A DNA stretch of 64,000 bases from Betaproteobacteria bacterium. Its GTDB lineage: Bacteria > Pseudomonadota > Gammaproteobacteria > Burkholderiales > Sulfuricellaceae. Location of the stretch: assembly GCA_021373185.1 (NCBI GenBank), contig JAJFTF010000024.1:310001-374000 (forward strand). The letters are read 5' to 3'. Within the stretch, counting starts at the first letter, position 1. Every line of letters begins with the position of its first letter. The translations under genes were made by a program, and so were the position numbers. Below the pieces are notes generated by a model. That model did not search any database and was not told the DNA's origin. It worked only from the letters and a program-made list of their open reading frames with translations. This document shows positions 28,862-39,318 of the stretch, piece by piece.

Positions 28862-30586
28862 ATGAGTTTTGCCATGCACGGAGTCGGCGTATCCGGCGGC
28901 ATCGCGATCGGCTATGCCCACCTGATCTCCCATGCGGTACTGGAAGTACCCCTCTTCATCCTGCCCGCCGCACAAATTCCCGACGAGATTGCCCGCTTCA
29001 AGGCCGCGATCGAAACCACGCGCCTTGAGATGGAATCATTGCGCGCGAACATCCCAGCCGGCTCGCCGGCGGAGTTCGGTGCGTTTCTTGACCTGCATCT
29101 GATGATCCTGGGCGACAGCATGCTGTCCAGGGAAACCGTCAATCTGATCCAGAGCAAACGCTTCAACGCCGAATGGGCATTAAAACAGCAAATGGAAGCA
29201 TTGCTGACCCAGTTCGACCAGATCGAGGACGACTACCTGCGCGAGCGCAAGGCCGACGTGGTGCAGGTGGTGGAGCGCGTGCTCAAGACGCTGCTGGGCC
29301 ATCCCGGCCCGGTCAGCCAGCCGGCCAGCCCAGATCTGAGCCGGATTCTGGTGGCGCACGACCTGAGCCCGGCGGACATGATGCTGTTCAAGCAACAGCG
29401 TTTCGCCGCATTCATCACCGATGTCGGCGGCACCACGTCGCATACCGCGATTCTGGCCCGCAGCCTGAACATCCCGTCGATTGTCGCGCTCCACCATGCC
29501 CGCCAGTTGATCCGCGAAAGCGAATTGCTGATCGTCGACGGACAGCAGGGCGTGGTGATCGTCAACCCGGACAAGCAGATTCTGGCCGAATACAAGCTGC
29601 GCCAGGGCCAGTGGGAAATCGAAAGGCAGAAGCTCAAGCGCCTCAAGTCCACGGTCGCCACCACGCTCGACGGCACGGTGGTGGAACTGCACGCCAACAT
29701 CGAATTGCCGCAGGATATCCCGCAGGTCAAGGAATCCGGCGCTACCGGCATCGGCCTGTTCCGCAGCGAATTCCTGTTCCTCAACCGCGACGATCTGCCC
29801 GACGAAGAGGAGCAGTTTGCCGCCTACCGCAAGGTAGCGCAGGACATGAAGGGCTTGCCGGTGACCATCCGCACCCTGGATCTGGGCGCGGACAAGCAGC
29901 TCCGCTTCGCCGACCGCAGCGGCGACAATCCGGCCCTGGGACTGCGCGCCATTCGCCTGTGCCTGGCCGAGCCGCAGATGTTCCATACCCAGTTGCGCGC
30001 CATCCTGCGCGCCTCCCACTATGGCAACATCCAGATCCTGATCCCGATGCTGTCCTCGCTGAGCGAACTGCGCCAGACCCTGCATCTGATCGTGCATGCC
30101 AAACAGGAACTGGCCTTGGCGGAAATTCCGTTCGCCGCCAACATCCCGATCGGCGGCATGATCGAGGTGCCCGCCGCCGCGCTGTCGGTGCCGGCGTTTG
30201 CCAAACACCTCGACTTCCTGTCGATCGGCACCAACGACCTGATCCAGTACACCCTGGCGATCGACCGCACCGACGACACCGTGGCGCACCTTTACGACCC
30301 GCTCCATCCGGCTGTGCTGCAACTTGTCGCCATGTCGATCGCCGCCGCCAACAAGGCCGGCATCCCGGTGTCGGTGTGCGGCGAAATGGCCGGCGACGCC
30401 AGCCTCACCCGGCTGCTGCTCGGCTTCGGGCTGCGCGAATTTTCCATGCATCCGGCTCACGTGTTGCGGGTCAAGCAGCAGATACTCAAGTCCGATCTGC
30501 CCCACGTCACCCGCCTGGCGCAAAAAATGCTGAAAACCCACGAGCCGGAGAAGCTGCACCAGTTGCTGGCGCGCCTGAATGCCTGA
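28862..30586 (+). CDS. ptsI: PTS enzyme I (phosphoenolpyruvate-protein phosphotransferase)
   Basis: Protein of 574 residues that autophosphorylates from PEP. The active-site histidine lies in GGTTSHTAILARSLNIPS near residue 190, PEP-binding motifs are TGIGLFRSEFLFL near 295 and GTNDLIQYTLAIDR near 458, and the catalytic cysteine is in VSVCGEMAGD near 505. The ATG at 28862 with AGGGAG upstream is used. It completes the EIIA-HPr-EI set. Confidence 0.96.
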   Translation: MSFAMHGVGVSGGIAIGYAHLISHAVLEVPLFILPAAQIPDEIARFKAAIETTRLEMESLRANIPAGSPAEFGAFLDLHLMILGDSMLSRETVNLIQSKRFNAEWALKQQMEALLTQFDQIEDDYLRERKADVVQVVERVLKTLLGHPGPVSQPASPDLSRILVAHDLSPADMMLFKQQRFAAFITDVGGTTSHTAILARSLNIPSIVALHHARQLIRESELLIVDGQQGVVIVNPDKQILAEYKLRQGQWEIERQKLKRLKSTVATTLDGTVVELHANIELPQDIPQVKESGATGIGLFRSEFLFLNRDDLPDEEEQFAAYRKVAQDMKGLPVTIRTLDLGADKQLRFADRSGDNPALGLRAIRLCLAEPQMFHTQLRAILRASHYGNIQILIPMLSSLSELRQTLHLIVHAKQELALAEIPFAANIPIGGMIEVPAAALSVPAFAKHLDFLSIGTNDLIQYTLAIDRTDDTVAHLYDPLHPAVLQLVAMSIAAANKAGIPVSVCGEMAGDASLTRLLLGFGLREFSMHPAHVLRVKQQILKSDLPHVTRLAQKMLKTHEPEKLHQLLARLNA

Positions 30587-30614
30587 TGCCACCCATAACG
30601 CGATAAGTTAATCC

Positions 30615-31757
30615 ATGCACCTGCAACCCGATTCTGTCGGCGTCGTGACGCCGCAAACCCTGCACTTCGACACGCCGATCACGCTGAAAAGCGGTGCCGT
30701 GCTGGATGCTTACGACCTGGTTTATGAAACCTACGGCACGCTCAACGCGGACAAATCCAACGCCATCCTGATTTGCCATGCCCTCTCCGGCAACCATCAT
30801 GTGGCCGGCTTCCATTCCGCCGAGGAAAAACGGCCCGGCTGGTGGGACAACATGATCGGCCCCGGTAAGCCGGTCGATACCACACGCTTCTTTGTCATCG
30901 GCCTCAACAATCTGGGGGGCTGTCACGGCTCGACCGGCCCTTCCAGCATCGACCCGAAAACCGGCAAGCCCTACGGCGCGGCATTTCCCATCGTGACAGT
31001 GGAAGATTGGGTGGAGACTCAGGTGCGGCTGGCCGATCGGCTCGGCATCGCAACCTTTGCTGCGGTAATCGGCGGCAGCCTGGGCGGCATGCAGGCGCTC
31101 TCCTGGAGCATCCTGCATCCGCAGCGCATGCGCCATGCGCTGGTGATCGCCTCGGCACCGGGACTGACCGCGCAAAATATCGGCTTCAACGATGTGGCGC
31201 GCCAGGCGATCCTGACCGACCCCGATTTCCATGGCGGCGACTTCTACGCCCATGGCGTGGTGCCCCGGCGCGGCTTGCGCCTGGCACGCATGCTCGGCCA
31301 TATCACCTATCTGTCGGACGACGTGATGGGCGAGAAATTCGGTCGCATCCTGAAGAACGACGTGTTCCAGTTCGGCTACGGCGTCGAGTTCGAAGTCGAA
31401 TCCTACCTGCGCTACCAGGGCGACAAGTTCGCCGATAGCTTCGATGCCAACACCTATTTGCTGATGACCAAGGCGCTCGATTATTTCGACCCGACCCACC
31501 ATCACCGCATTTCGCTGAGCGAGGCGCTGAAACCGGCCCAAGCCGAATTCCTGGTGGTTTCCTTCACCAGCGACTGGCGTTTTGCGCCAAGCCGCTCGCG
31601 CGAAATCGTCAAGGCGCTGCTGGATAACGACCGCAACGTGAGCTACGCGGAAATCACCGCAGCGCACGGCCACGATACCTTCCTCATGCCCGACCCGCAT
31701 TACCTCAGCCTGGTGCGGGCCTACCTGAACAACGCTGCCAAGGGGATGGGATTATGA
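30615..31757 (+). CDS. metX: Homoserine O-acyltransferase (MetX)
   Basis: Alpha/beta hydrolase of 380 residues in methionine synthesis. The nucleophile is the serine in [13 protein letters not shown] near residue 152; other motifs are [12 protein letters not shown] near 55 and [10 protein letters not shown] near 350 (catalytic His). Proteobacterial MetX paired with MetW may use succinyl-CoA or acetyl-CoA, and sequence alone does not decide it here. Its stop overlaps the metW start. Confidence 0.94.
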   Translation: MHLQPDSVGVVTPQTLHFDTPITLKSGAVLDAYDLVYETYGTLNADKSNAILICHALSGNHHVAGFHSAEEKRPGWWDNMIGPGKPVDTTRFFVIGLNNLGGCHGSTGPSSIDPKTGKPYGAAFPIVTVEDWVETQVRLADRLGIATFAAVIGGSLGGMQALSWSILHPQRMRHALVIASAPGLTAQNIGFNDVARQAILTDPDFHGGDFYAHGVVPRRGLRLARMLGHITYLSDDVMGEKFGRILKNDVFQFGYGVEFEVESYLRYQGDKFADSFDANTYLLMTKALDYFDPTHHHRISLSEALKPAQAEFLVVSFTSDWRFAPSRSREIVKALLDNDRNVSYAEITAAHGHDTFLMPDPHYLSLVRAYLNNAAKGMGL

Positions 31758-32350
31758 GTCCGTCGATCAATACTCGCGCCGATTTCGCGGCTATCGCCCG
31801 CTGGGTGAAAGCGGATGCGAATGTACTCGATCTCGGCTGCGGCGATGGCAGCCTGCTGAAATATCTGAAGGAAACCCGCAACGCGCATGGCTACGGTATC
31901 GAAATCGCCGACGCCAACATTATTGCCTGCGTCGAAAAGGGCGTAAACGTGATCCAGATGAACCTGGAAGCGGGGCTGTCCGGTTTCGAGCCGCAGTCGT
32001 TCGACCTGGTGATCCTGTCGCAGACGCTGCAGGCGATGCACAACATCGAACTGGTGGTGAAGGAAATCCTGCGCGTCGGCAGGCAGGGCATCGTCACCAT
32101 CCCCAATTTCGGCTACTGGCGGCGGCGCATCCAGATCATCCGCGGGCGGATGCCGGTATCGAAGGATTTGCCCTACCAGTGGTACGACACGCCCAACATC
32201 CACCTGTGCACCTTTACCGATTTCGAGACGTTCTGTCGCGACCACGGTGTGCGCATTCTCGAACGCCATGTGATGTGCGGCGAGAGCGCCGTTTCGGTGT
32301 TGCCCAACCTGTTCGGCAGTCTGGCGGTTTACCGCTTCGAAAAGATGTAA
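31754..32350 (+). CDS. metW: MetW methyltransferase-like protein
   Basis: Protein of 198 residues with a SAM-binding fold ([15 protein letters not shown] near residue 25) and the MetW stretch [20 protein letters not shown] near 115. It is translated with metX through an ATGA overlap and is known to be needed for MetX activity in proteobacteria. Confidence 0.95.
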   Translation: MSPSINTRADFAAIARWVKADANVLDLGCGDGSLLKYLKETRNAHGYGIEIADANIIACVEKGVNVIQMNLEAGLSGFEPQSFDLVILSQTLQAMHNIELVVKEILRVGRQGIVTIPNFGYWRRRIQIIRGRMPVSKDLPYQWYDTPNIHLCTFTDFETFCRDHGVRILERHVMCGESAVSVLPNLFGSLAVYRFEKM

Positions 32351-32359
32351 CCCGAATCC

Positions 32360-33040
32360 TTAGAAATACCCTAAATTCCCGCCCGCTCGGTACAGGCCAA
32401 GCACGCCAAAGCCCGCCACCAGCAAACCGGCGGCGAGACGCACCCCCCTGTGCTGCATGAAGTTCTTCAACTGCCGGGCGAAATAGCCCATCGCCAACAG
32501 GTTGGGCAAGGTGCCCAGGCCGAATGCCAGCATCATCATGCCGCCGTCCGCGGCATTGCCGCTGGCCATGGCCGACACCAACATGCTGTAGACCAGCCCG
32601 CACGGCACCCAGCCCCACAACGCACCGAGGCCGAACGCCTGGCCCACGCTTTTCACCGGCAGCAGATGTTTGGAATAAGGCTGCAGGCGCTGCCAGATCG
32701 CGCTGCCGAGACGTTCGATCTGGATCACGACATGGGACATGCCGGCCAGATACAGGCCCAAGGCGATCAGCATCAGGTTGGCCAGCAGGTACAGCACCAG
32801 CTTGATCGGCAGCATGTTGCTCAGCATCATGCTGCTTGCCCCGGCTGCGCCGACCAGCGCGCCCGCCGCGCAATAGCTGGCCAGCCGACCGAGATTGTAG
32901 GCGAGATGAAAACGCCACTGCGGCACGTTGGCGGGCATTTGCAGACTCAGTGCGCCGACGATGCCGCCGCACATGCCGACACAGTGCGTGCCGCCGAGCA
33001 GGCCGACCAGCAGCGCCGAGATCAGGCCGACTTCAGGCAT
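32360..33040 (-). CDS. TauE/SafE-like (DsbD_2) membrane protein
   Basis: Protein of 226 residues with about six membrane segments, the metal-binding-like motif GGTHCVGMCGGIVGAL near residue 17 and GWVPCGLVYSML near 135. Relatives are often found near cytochrome oxidase or copper genes and are thought to move copper or reductant. The cysteines in both motifs fit such a role. It ends 10 bp from metW, convergent. Confidence 0.82.
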   Translation of the reverse strand: MPEVGLISALLVGLLGGTHCVGMCGGIVGALSLQMPANVPQWRFHLAYNLGRLASYCAAGALVGAAGASSMMLSNMLPIKLVLYLLANLMLIALGLYLAGMSHVVIQIERLGSAIWQRLQPYSKHLLPVKSVGQAFGLGALWGWVPCGLVYSMLVSAMASGNAADGGMMMLAFGLGTLPNLLAMGYFARQLKNFMQHRGVRLAAGLLVAGFGVLGLYRAGGNLGYF

Positions 33041-33173
33041 GGATTGGAGCGATATAAAAAATCATGGTCGCGCATTTTGACACAGCCGCCCCCATCCTAC
33101 CAAGCGCGTGACTTGCTATTTCTATGCCAAATTTTAAGGTAAGGTAACGCCTCCAGAACAATTAGCGCCCTTC

Positions 33174-34427
33174 ATGTCCGACAAACCCCAAAATCTCTGG
33201 CAGTCGATTTTTACCCGCAAAATGCTGATCTGCATTTTTACCGGTTTCAGCTCCGGCCTGCCGCTGTATTTCCTGATCGGCCTGGTGCCTGCCTGGCTGC
33301 GCTCCGAACAAGTCGACCTCAAGGTGATCGGCCTGTTCGCGCTGATCCAGTTGCCCTATATCTGGAAATTCCTCTGGTCGCCGTTGCTCGATCACTTCAC
33401 CTGGCCGGCGATGGGCCGGCGGCGCGGCTGGCTGCTGCTGACCCAGCTCGCGCTGCTGGTATCGATCCCATTGTTCGGCTGGTACGAGCCCAAAATGGAT
33501 CTCTGGAGCATCGCCTACCTCGCGCTGGCGGTCGCCTTCTTTTCCGCCACGCAGGATGTGGTGATCGACGCCTTCCGCCGCGAGATACTGCTCGACGTGG
33601 AACTGGGGCTGGGCAACGCGATTCACGTCAACGCCTACCGCCTTGCCGGCCTGGTGCCGGGCTCGCTGTCGCTGATCCTGGCCGACCACTTGCCGTGGAG
33701 CAGCGTGTTCCTGATCACCGCGCTGTTCATGCTGCCCGGCCTCGTCATGACGCTGATGGTGAGCGAACCCGACCTCGTCAAATTCGGCCCGCGCACCTTG
33801 CGGGCGGCAGTGGTGGAGCCGTTCCGCGAGTTCATCGACCGCCGAGGCTGGCGCTCCGCGCTGTGGATTCTCGGCTTCATCTTTCTCTACAAACTCGGCG
33901 ACAGCATGGCCACCGCCCTGGCCACACCGTTCTATCTCGACATGGGCTTCACCAAGACCGACATCGGCCTGATCGCCAAGCACGCCGGCCTGTGGCCCAG
34001 CGTCATCGGCGGACTGCTGGGCGGCATCTGGATGATGCGGCTGGGCATCAATCGCGCGCTGTGGCTGTTCGGCGTGGTGCAGGTGGTGTCGATTTTGGGC
34101 TTCGCCGCGCTGGCGATGATCGGCCACGACAAGGTGGTGCTCGCGCTGGTGATCAGCTTCGAAGCGCTGGGCGTGGGCCTCGGCACGGCGGCCTTCGTCG
34201 CCTTCATCGCCCGCACCACCAACCCGCTTTATACCGCCACCCAGTTCGCCCTGTTCACCAGTCTGGCGGCGGTGCCACGCGCCTTCATCAACGCCTCCAC
34301 CGGCTTTCTGGTCGAGCAACTGGGCTGGGTTTCCTTCTTCCTGCTGTGCACCGCGCTGGCGCTGCCGGGGATGGCGCTGCTGCTCAAGGTGGCGCCGTGG
34401 AAGGATGGCGAGGATCGGTATTTGTAA
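33174..34427 (+). CDS. AmpG-like MFS transporter
   Basis: Membrane protein of 417 residues with 12 predicted segments. The N-terminal GFSSGLPLYFLIGLVPAWL and PYIWKFLWSPLLD, and SATQDVVIDAFRREIL near residue 125, are typical of the AmpG muropeptide permease family. It likely imports anhydromuropeptides for cell-wall recycling. It stands alone, 70 bp before a long untranslated region with a riboswitch. Confidence 0.88.
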   Translation: MSDKPQNLWQSIFTRKMLICIFTGFSSGLPLYFLIGLVPAWLRSEQVDLKVIGLFALIQLPYIWKFLWSPLLDHFTWPAMGRRRGWLLLTQLALLVSIPLFGWYEPKMDLWSIAYLALAVAFFSATQDVVIDAFRREILLDVELGLGNAIHVNAYRLAGLVPGSLSLILADHLPWSSVFLITALFMLPGLVMTLMVSEPDLVKFGPRTLRAAVVEPFREFIDRRGWRSALWILGFIFLYKLGDSMATALATPFYLDMGFTKTDIGLIAKHAGLWPSVIGGLLGGIWMMRLGINRALWLFGVVQVVSILGFAALAMIGHDKVVLALVISFEALGVGLGTAAFVAFIARTTNPLYTATQFALFTSLAAVPRAFINASTGFLVEQLGWVSFFLLCTALALPGMALLLKVAPWKDGEDRYL

Positions 34428-34452
34428 TGCCGGAATAAATGTCGAAAGTATA

Positions 34453-34482
34453 TTGTCGACTCAATTCGTTTAAGAGTAAAAT
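34453..34482 (+). promoter_or_regulatory. Candidate promoter for riboswitch-1 transcript
   Basis: TTGTCG at 34453-34458, an 18-bp spacer and TAAAAT at 34477-34482, about 50 bases upstream of the GEMM aptamer. Confidence 0.45.
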
Positions 34483-34530
34483 TCGTACATATTAAGGTTA
34501 TCCTCCAGCCATTATTCGGATTGGAGAGTC

Positions 34531-34619
34531 CCTGAAAAAGGCTACTCCGACCGAAAGGCGGAGACGCAAAATCCCGATCTAACAGACGCTGCCTTTCTTA
34601 CGACGGCGGGATTGCCAGG
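34531..34619 (+). ncRNA. c-di-GMP-I (GEMM-I) riboswitch 1
   Basis: Contains the GEMM-I core: closing helix CCTG/CAGG, a CTCCG-ACCGAAAGG-CGGAG hairpin with GAAA loop, the conserved GACGCAAA, then CCCGATCTAA and the receptor strand GGCGGGATTGCCAGG. The core is nearly identical to that at 43555-43639. It precedes the PAS protein gene by 230 nt. No clear terminator follows, so the mode of control (translation or other) is open. Confidence 0.9.
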
Positions 34620-34666
34620 AAATTAAACAAGGAACGGAATACCCGGCTCCTAAACTGGCGATTCAT

Positions 34667-34852
34667 ATGATCGAAAAAAGCATATCCGGCAATAGCGCTG
34701 CACCTGTCTGCCTGCCAGCCACCTCATTACATTTTCATCCAGATGAAATCAAGCGTGCCACCTTGGTCGGCACATGGCTTTCCTGCGCCTTTGATGCGTT
34801 CGGAAAATGGCTTTCAATACCGGGAATAATTAACTTTGGAGCGTGCAGATGA
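34667..34852 (+). CDS. Possible small leader ORF, 61 residues
   Basis: Open frame MIEKSISGNSAAPVCL... that begins 48 nt after the riboswitch and ends in an ATGA overlap with the PAS gene start at 34849. No good ribosome binding site precedes it and it resembles nothing I recognise. The overlap suggests translational coupling if it is real; it may equally be chance. Confidence 0.25.
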   Translation: MIEKSISGNSAAPVCLPATSLHFHPDEIKRATLVGTWLSCAFDAFGKWLSIPGIINFGACR

Positions 34853-35367
34853 AGTACAAGGTTGCGCCGAACGGCAAAGAAAAGGTGATGCGCGAGAACG
34901 ACTTCATCGTCAGCAAAACCGATACCAAGGGCATCGTCACCTACGGAAACCGGATATTCATCGAGTTTTCCGGCTACGACGAAAACGAGTTGATCGGCAC
35001 CCAGCACAACATCATCCGCCACCCGGACATGCCGCGTGCAGTATTCAAGCTGCTGTGGGACACCATCGCCCAGGGCAAAGAAATTTCCGCCTACGTCAAG
35101 AACATGGCCAAGGACGGCAGTTTCTACTGGGTGTTTGCCAACGTCACGCCGGATTTCGACGAACGCGGCAATATCACCGGCTACTTTTCGGTGCGGCGCA
35201 AGCCAAAACCCGAAGCCGTCAAGGTCGTCAGCGGCCTCTACCAGGCCATGCTGGAAGCCGAACAAAGAGCCGGCGCACGCGACGCCATCGCCGCCTCCAC
35301 CAAAATTCTGGTCAATCTTCTTGCCGAAAAGAGTATCAGCTATGACGAGCTTATTTTCAGTCTTTAA
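34849..35367 (+). CDS. Aer-like PAS domain protein
   Basis: Cytosolic protein of 172 residues with one PAS domain (about 15-115) of the Aer type: [19 protein letters not shown], then [19 protein letters not shown]. Such PAS domains often bind FAD and report redox or oxygen state. A helical tail (about 125-172) ends in DELIFSL. ATG 34849 has GGAG 7 bases upstream. The next gene, a chemoreceptor, starts inside its 3' end, so sensor and signalling halves are separate chains made together. Confidence 0.9.
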   Translation: MKYKVAPNGKEKVMRENDFIVSKTDTKGIVTYGNRIFIEFSGYDENELIGTQHNIIRHPDMPRAVFKLLWDTIAQGKEISAYVKNMAKDGSFYWVFANVTPDFDERGNITGYFSVRRKPKPEAVKVVSGLYQAMLEAEQRAGARDAIAASTKILVNLLAEKSISYDELIFSL

Positions 35368-36814
35368 TCGCCTCCCCATCCGGCAGAGCATTCAAGTCGG
35401 CAACACGGCATATGCCGGACTGATCATTGTCGTTGCCGGCAGCGGCATGCTGCAAGGCGGCTTCAACCCGTTTCTGGCGACCCTGTTGGCCTTGGGTGTC
35501 GCCTACACATTTTTCATCCAGAACCGCTTTCGGGAATTCATCGCTCCCATCGGGCAAATCTCCGAAGTGCTCAATGCGGCCATCGGCGGCAATTTCGGCA
35601 AGCGCATCGTGCTATTGAAGCGCAAGGACGAAATCCAGCAGATTGCCTGGGCGCTCAATGAAACGCTCGACCAGCTCGAAGCCTATTTTCGCGAAGTACA
35701 GACCTCGGCGGCGTGCATCAGCGCAGGGAAATACTACCGCAGGCCGATGCCGGTCGGCCTGCACGGCTCCATTCGCAAATCGCTGGAAGGGGTGGGCGAA
35801 TCCTTCGACGGCGTGATCGAAAATTCCCGCAATGCCTTGAAGAACGAATTGCTGTCGAGCCTGAGCCGGCTCAGCTCCAGCCAACTGCTGAAAAATCTCA
35901 AGCTCAACGAAGAAGACCTGGCTTCGATGAGCAACAAGATGGAAGACGTGACGGCGATTTCGCGCGAGACGGTGCGCGAGGCCGAGGAAAGCAAGCAGTC
36001 GATCCAGCAGATCGTCACTTCGCTCAACCATAGCGTGGAGCTGATCGGACGAACCAACGACGAGATAGGCCATCTCAACGTGCGCAGCACGGAAATCGCC
36101 CAGATCGTGACGATCATTACCGCAATTGCCGACCAGACCAACCTGCTGGCGCTCAATGCCGCGATTGAAGCGGCGCGCGCCGGCGAGCAGGGCCGCGGGT
36201 TCGCAGTAGTGGCGGATGAAGTACGCAAGCTGGCGGAAAAAACCAAGAACGCCACCGACGAAATCAGGTCGGTGATTCAACTGTTCCAGCAGGAGTTGAG
36301 CGACATATCGGGCAATTCGGTTCAAGTAAAAGAAGCCATCGACACCTCCAAGCAGACCTTCATGTCATTCGAGGGGCAGTTCGGCAAGCTGGCGAATTCC
36401 GCCAAAACGACCCAGGACAGAATCAGTTACGCACAGGGCATCACCTTCGCCTCGCTGATCAAGGTCGAACACCTGCTCTACAAGCAGAATGCCTACATGG
36501 TGGTGACCGGCGGCGCGCATTCGCAAGAAGCCGAGGTCGTGAAGGTCGATCATCACCATTGCAATCTGGGGCTGTGGTACGACAGCGGCCACGGCAAGGA
36601 TCTGTTCAGCCATGTACCGTCCTACGGCAGCATGGAGGAGCCGCATCGCCGCCTGCACACGAAAATCCACGAGGCCATGCAGCATCTGGCGGAAGATTGG
36701 ACGCGCAACCGCGATGTCCAGAAAAAAATCATCGATGCCTTCACCGAATCCGAGCAGGCCAGCGACCAGGTGCTGGCCGCAATCGACCGCATCGTGACGG
36801 AAAAATTCAACTGA
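35342..36814 (+). CDS. Methyl-accepting chemotaxis protein with CZB domain
   Basis: Chemoreceptor of 490 residues. Two close hydrophobic segments (about 22-38 and 42-58) with no periplasmic domain, a HAMP-like region, the signalling hairpin with [25 protein letters not shown] near residue 270, and a C-terminal CZB domain (about 365-488) with the zinc-binding pattern His...[16 protein letters not shown]...PHRRLH. It has the layout of Aer without its PAS; the PAS is on the preceding overlapping gene. It probably acts through CheW/CheA encoded elsewhere. Confidence 0.92.
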   Translation: MTSLFSVFNRLPIRQSIQVGNTAYAGLIIVVAGSGMLQGGFNPFLATLLALGVAYTFFIQNRFREFIAPIGQISEVLNAAIGGNFGKRIVLLKRKDEIQQIAWALNETLDQLEAYFREVQTSAACISAGKYYRRPMPVGLHGSIRKSLEGVGESFDGVIENSRNALKNELLSSLSRLSSSQLLKNLKLNEEDLASMSNKMEDVTAISRETVREAEESKQSIQQIVTSLNHSVELIGRTNDEIGHLNVRSTEIAQIVTIITAIADQTNLLALNAAIEAARAGEQGRGFAVVADEVRKLAEKTKNATDEIRSVIQLFQQELSDISGNSVQVKEAIDTSKQTFMSFEGQFGKLANSAKTTQDRISYAQGITFASLIKVEHLLYKQNAYMVVTGGAHSQEAEVVKVDHHHCNLGLWYDSGHGKDLFSHVPSYGSMEEPHRRLHTKIHEAMQHLAEDWTRNRDVQKKIIDAFTESEQASDQVLAAIDRIVTEKFN

Positions 36815-36843
36815 AGCGCAAAGCAGACTTCGGAGCAACGAAC

Positions 36844-38877
36844 ATGGAAAAATTCAACAATCTCAGCATCAAGGCCCGGCTGGCCTTGATCATGGGCTTC
36901 ATGTCCTTAATGATTCTGGTGGGCGGCGGCATCGGCCTGGCCGGCATCATCATGGCCAACAAATCGCTGGAATCCAATTACAGGGATCGACTGGAGCCCA
37001 CCAAGATGATCGGTCGCATCATGCTGCTGATGAACGAAAACCGCACCCAGGTCGCGCTGGCTTTGCAGCATAGCCCGGACAGCCAGTTTCACAAGATGCA
37101 CGATCATCCGCTCGCGATGCACACCGACAACATCGCCAAGAACAGGGATGAAATCACCGCCGCTGTCGATGCCTATATGCAGCATGAGTTGACTCCCACA
37201 GAACGGGTGCTGGCGGGCAAGTTCGCCGAAGCGCGCACCCAGTACGTCAAAGACGGCCTGGCCGTCGCGCGCGAGGCCTTGCTTGCCGGGGATTTCGTCA
37301 AGGCCAATGAAACTCTGCTGAAAAAAATCAACCCGCATTACAAAACCGCCAATGCCGCTGCGGACGAGCTTCTCCATCAAATCCTGAACGACGCCAAGGC
37401 CGATTACGATACCGCCATCACGCGATACACCTTGATCCGCGATGTCGCCATCGGCGGGACGTTGCTGGGTATCGTCATCGCCATTTTCATGGGCATCTTC
37501 CTCGTTCGTTCGATTGCCCACCCCCTTAAAACGGTGATCCACCATTTCGAGGAAATCACCAAAGGCAATCTCTCATCCACGATCGACGCCTGCCGCAAAG
37601 ACGAAATCGGTCAAGTGCTCAAAGCCCTGATGGCGATGCAGGACAAGCTCAACAGCATCCTGCGGGAAGTCGAGGACTGCGGTCGTTACATGGGGCAATC
37701 GGCATTCCAGGTCGCGACGATTTCAAACGAAATTTCCGAGGTCAGCAAGCAGCAGGAAAGCCGCTCCGGGGAAGTATCCGGCGCCATGCAGCAGATGCAC
37801 CAGATTTCCTCCGATGTGCAGACGCAAGCCATCGAAGCGGCGGAGCGCTCGCGTCAAGTCGAGGTGCTGGCGCGGGAAGGCATCGAGAACGTGCGGCAGA
37901 ACATCGGCTCCATGGAAGAAACTACCCAGCAGGTCAACCAGGCATCCAATGAAATTCAGGAACTGGAGCAATCCGCCCAGCAGATCCACAACATCGTCAA
38001 CACCATCAAGGAAATTGCCGGACAGACCAACCTGCTGGCCCTCAACGCGGCGATTGAGGCCGCGCGCGCCGGCGAGCAGGGCCGCGGTTTCGCCGTGGTG
38101 GCCGACGAGGTAAGAAAGCTCGCCGAGCGCACCACCAACTCGGCCACCGAAGTCAGCGACATCATCGGCCACCTCTCCGGCAAGGTGCAGCAGGTGGCGG
38201 CGACCATGGACGTGGTGGTGCAGAAAGTGAACGTCACGCAGGAAGAAGCCGGCAAAACCGCCCACACCATTGAGGGAATGGCCAGCAACGCGGTTGAAAC
38301 CGCGCAATCCAACCAGGGAATCTCCAGCGCGAGCCACCAGCAACTGGATCAGTTCGGCTTGCTCCAGTCGACAATGGAAACCCTGTTCTCAATCTTGAAG
38401 GAAAGTGGCGCCAAAGTTGAAACCACGGCAGCCATCGGCGACGATTTACGCATGGTGACAGGCCGGCTGAACAACATCATGTCCGGCTTCACGTTCAACA
38501 GCGGGATCGTTATCGAAGCCGCCCAAAACGAACATCGACGCGCGCCCAGGGCGCAAAACAGCCTGCTGGTGAAAATAGCCCAAGGCGGCGATATGGTAGA
38601 AGCCGTAAGCAGCGACTTTTCGATGACCGGCCTGCGCCTGAGACTTCCCCATCCGTTGAACGAGCGCGCGCAAATCGATCTTTCCCTGTACCTGCCCGAC
38701 GACAACCTGGACAAGTATGAACACCAGAATCCTTTGCTTCTCAAGGGACGCATCTCCTGGCAACGAAAGCAAGGCAACAATCACCTGTGTGGCGTGGAAT
38801 TCGTCAACGTGGACGACAGCAGACGCGGCATGCTTAAAAAATGCTTTGAATTTTTCCACAAGAATGCGGAGTTTTAG
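36844..38877 (+). CDS. Methyl-accepting chemotaxis protein with C-terminal PilZ domain
   Basis: Chemoreceptor of 677 residues: membrane segment (about 12-34), periplasmic four-helix bundle (about 35-195) with a His-rich stretch [17 protein letters not shown], second membrane segment (about 198-222), HAMP, signalling domain with [22 protein letters not shown] near 405, and a PilZ domain (about 565-675). The PilZ motifs are intact: RRAPR (RxxxR) and DFSMTG (D/NxSxxG), so c-di-GMP binding is expected. ATG 36844 has GGAG upstream and follows the previous receptor by 29 bp. Confidence 0.93.
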   Translation: MEKFNNLSIKARLALIMGFMSLMILVGGGIGLAGIIMANKSLESNYRDRLEPTKMIGRIMLLMNENRTQVALALQHSPDSQFHKMHDHPLAMHTDNIAKNRDEITAAVDAYMQHELTPTERVLAGKFAEARTQYVKDGLAVAREALLAGDFVKANETLLKKINPHYKTANAAADELLHQILNDAKADYDTAITRYTLIRDVAIGGTLLGIVIAIFMGIFLVRSIAHPLKTVIHHFEEITKGNLSSTIDACRKDEIGQVLKALMAMQDKLNSILREVEDCGRYMGQSAFQVATISNEISEVSKQQESRSGEVSGAMQQMHQISSDVQTQAIEAAERSRQVEVLAREGIENVRQNIGSMEETTQQVNQASNEIQELEQSAQQIHNIVNTIKEIAGQTNLLALNAAIEAARAGEQGRGFAVVADEVRKLAERTTNSATEVSDIIGHLSGKVQQVAATMDVVVQKVNVTQEEAGKTAHTIEGMASNAVETAQSNQGISSASHQQLDQFGLLQSTMETLFSILKESGAKVETTAAIGDDLRMVTGRLNNIMSGFTFNSGIVIEAAQNEHRRAPRAQNSLLVKIAQGGDMVEAVSSDFSMTGLRLRLPHPLNERAQIDLSLYLPDDNLDKYEHQNPLLLKGRISWQRKQGNNHLCGVEFVNVDDSRRGMLKKCFEFFHKNAEF

Positions 38878-38973
38878 AATAACGCTGCGCTCAAGGTGAG
38901 CGCCATGAAAGAATGGCGAGGATAAGCACATTTGAGGGTTACGCGCCCTCGGCTTATTCGGCCAGCTAGTGCT

Positions 38974-39318
38974 TTATGCGACTTTCAGCATGAAATCCAC
39001 GTGCACCGCGTCAAACTGAAAAGCGATCTTGCCATCGGCTTTCTTATCCAGGATGCCGGTATTAAGCAACGCAGTCACGTCGCCATGCACCGCCTTTACA
39101 TCGCGCCCCACACGCCGCGCCGCCTCGCGGATCGTCATCGGCCCCGCCCCGGCCATGGTGCGCAGCAATTCCCAGCGCTTGGCGGTCAACACTTTGAACA
39201 AAAGCTCCGGCGACTCAAAAGCCAGACGCGGTGAAGACGCTTCGCCGGTCTCCATCGCCAGCGCCACATCAGATAGCGTATCAGCCAGCGAGCGCACCTC
39301 AAGTGTGACTATGTTCAT
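38974..39318 (-). CDS. TumA-like HTH antitoxin
   Basis: Protein of 114 residues with a winged helix-turn-helix (PMTIREAARRVGRDVKAVHGDVTALL, about 60-88; quoted part REAARRVGRDVKAVHGDV). It resembles the transcriptional-regulator partner of TumE-family toxins. It starts 20 bases inside the 3' end of the toxin-like gene, the usual coupled order. It probably binds its own promoter. The pair lies just after the chemoreceptor operon on the opposite strand. Confidence 0.75.
   Translation of the reverse strand: MNIVTLEVRSLADTLSDVALAMETGEASSPRLAFESPELLFKVLTAKRWELLRTMAGAGPMTIREAARRVGRDVKAVHGDVTALLNTGILDKKADGKIAFQFDAVHVDFMLKVA

Noticed and set aside
29180..30592. Open frames on both strands across ptsI
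   Set aside because: The ptsI frame carries the enzyme I active-site motifs; the others are frame shadows.
35342..35367. Frameshift joining the PAS protein and the CZB receptor
   Set aside because: Both genes have plausible start signals and a natural C-terminal end on the PAS protein, so overlapping genes are favoured over a broken fusion. A sequencing error cannot be fully excluded.
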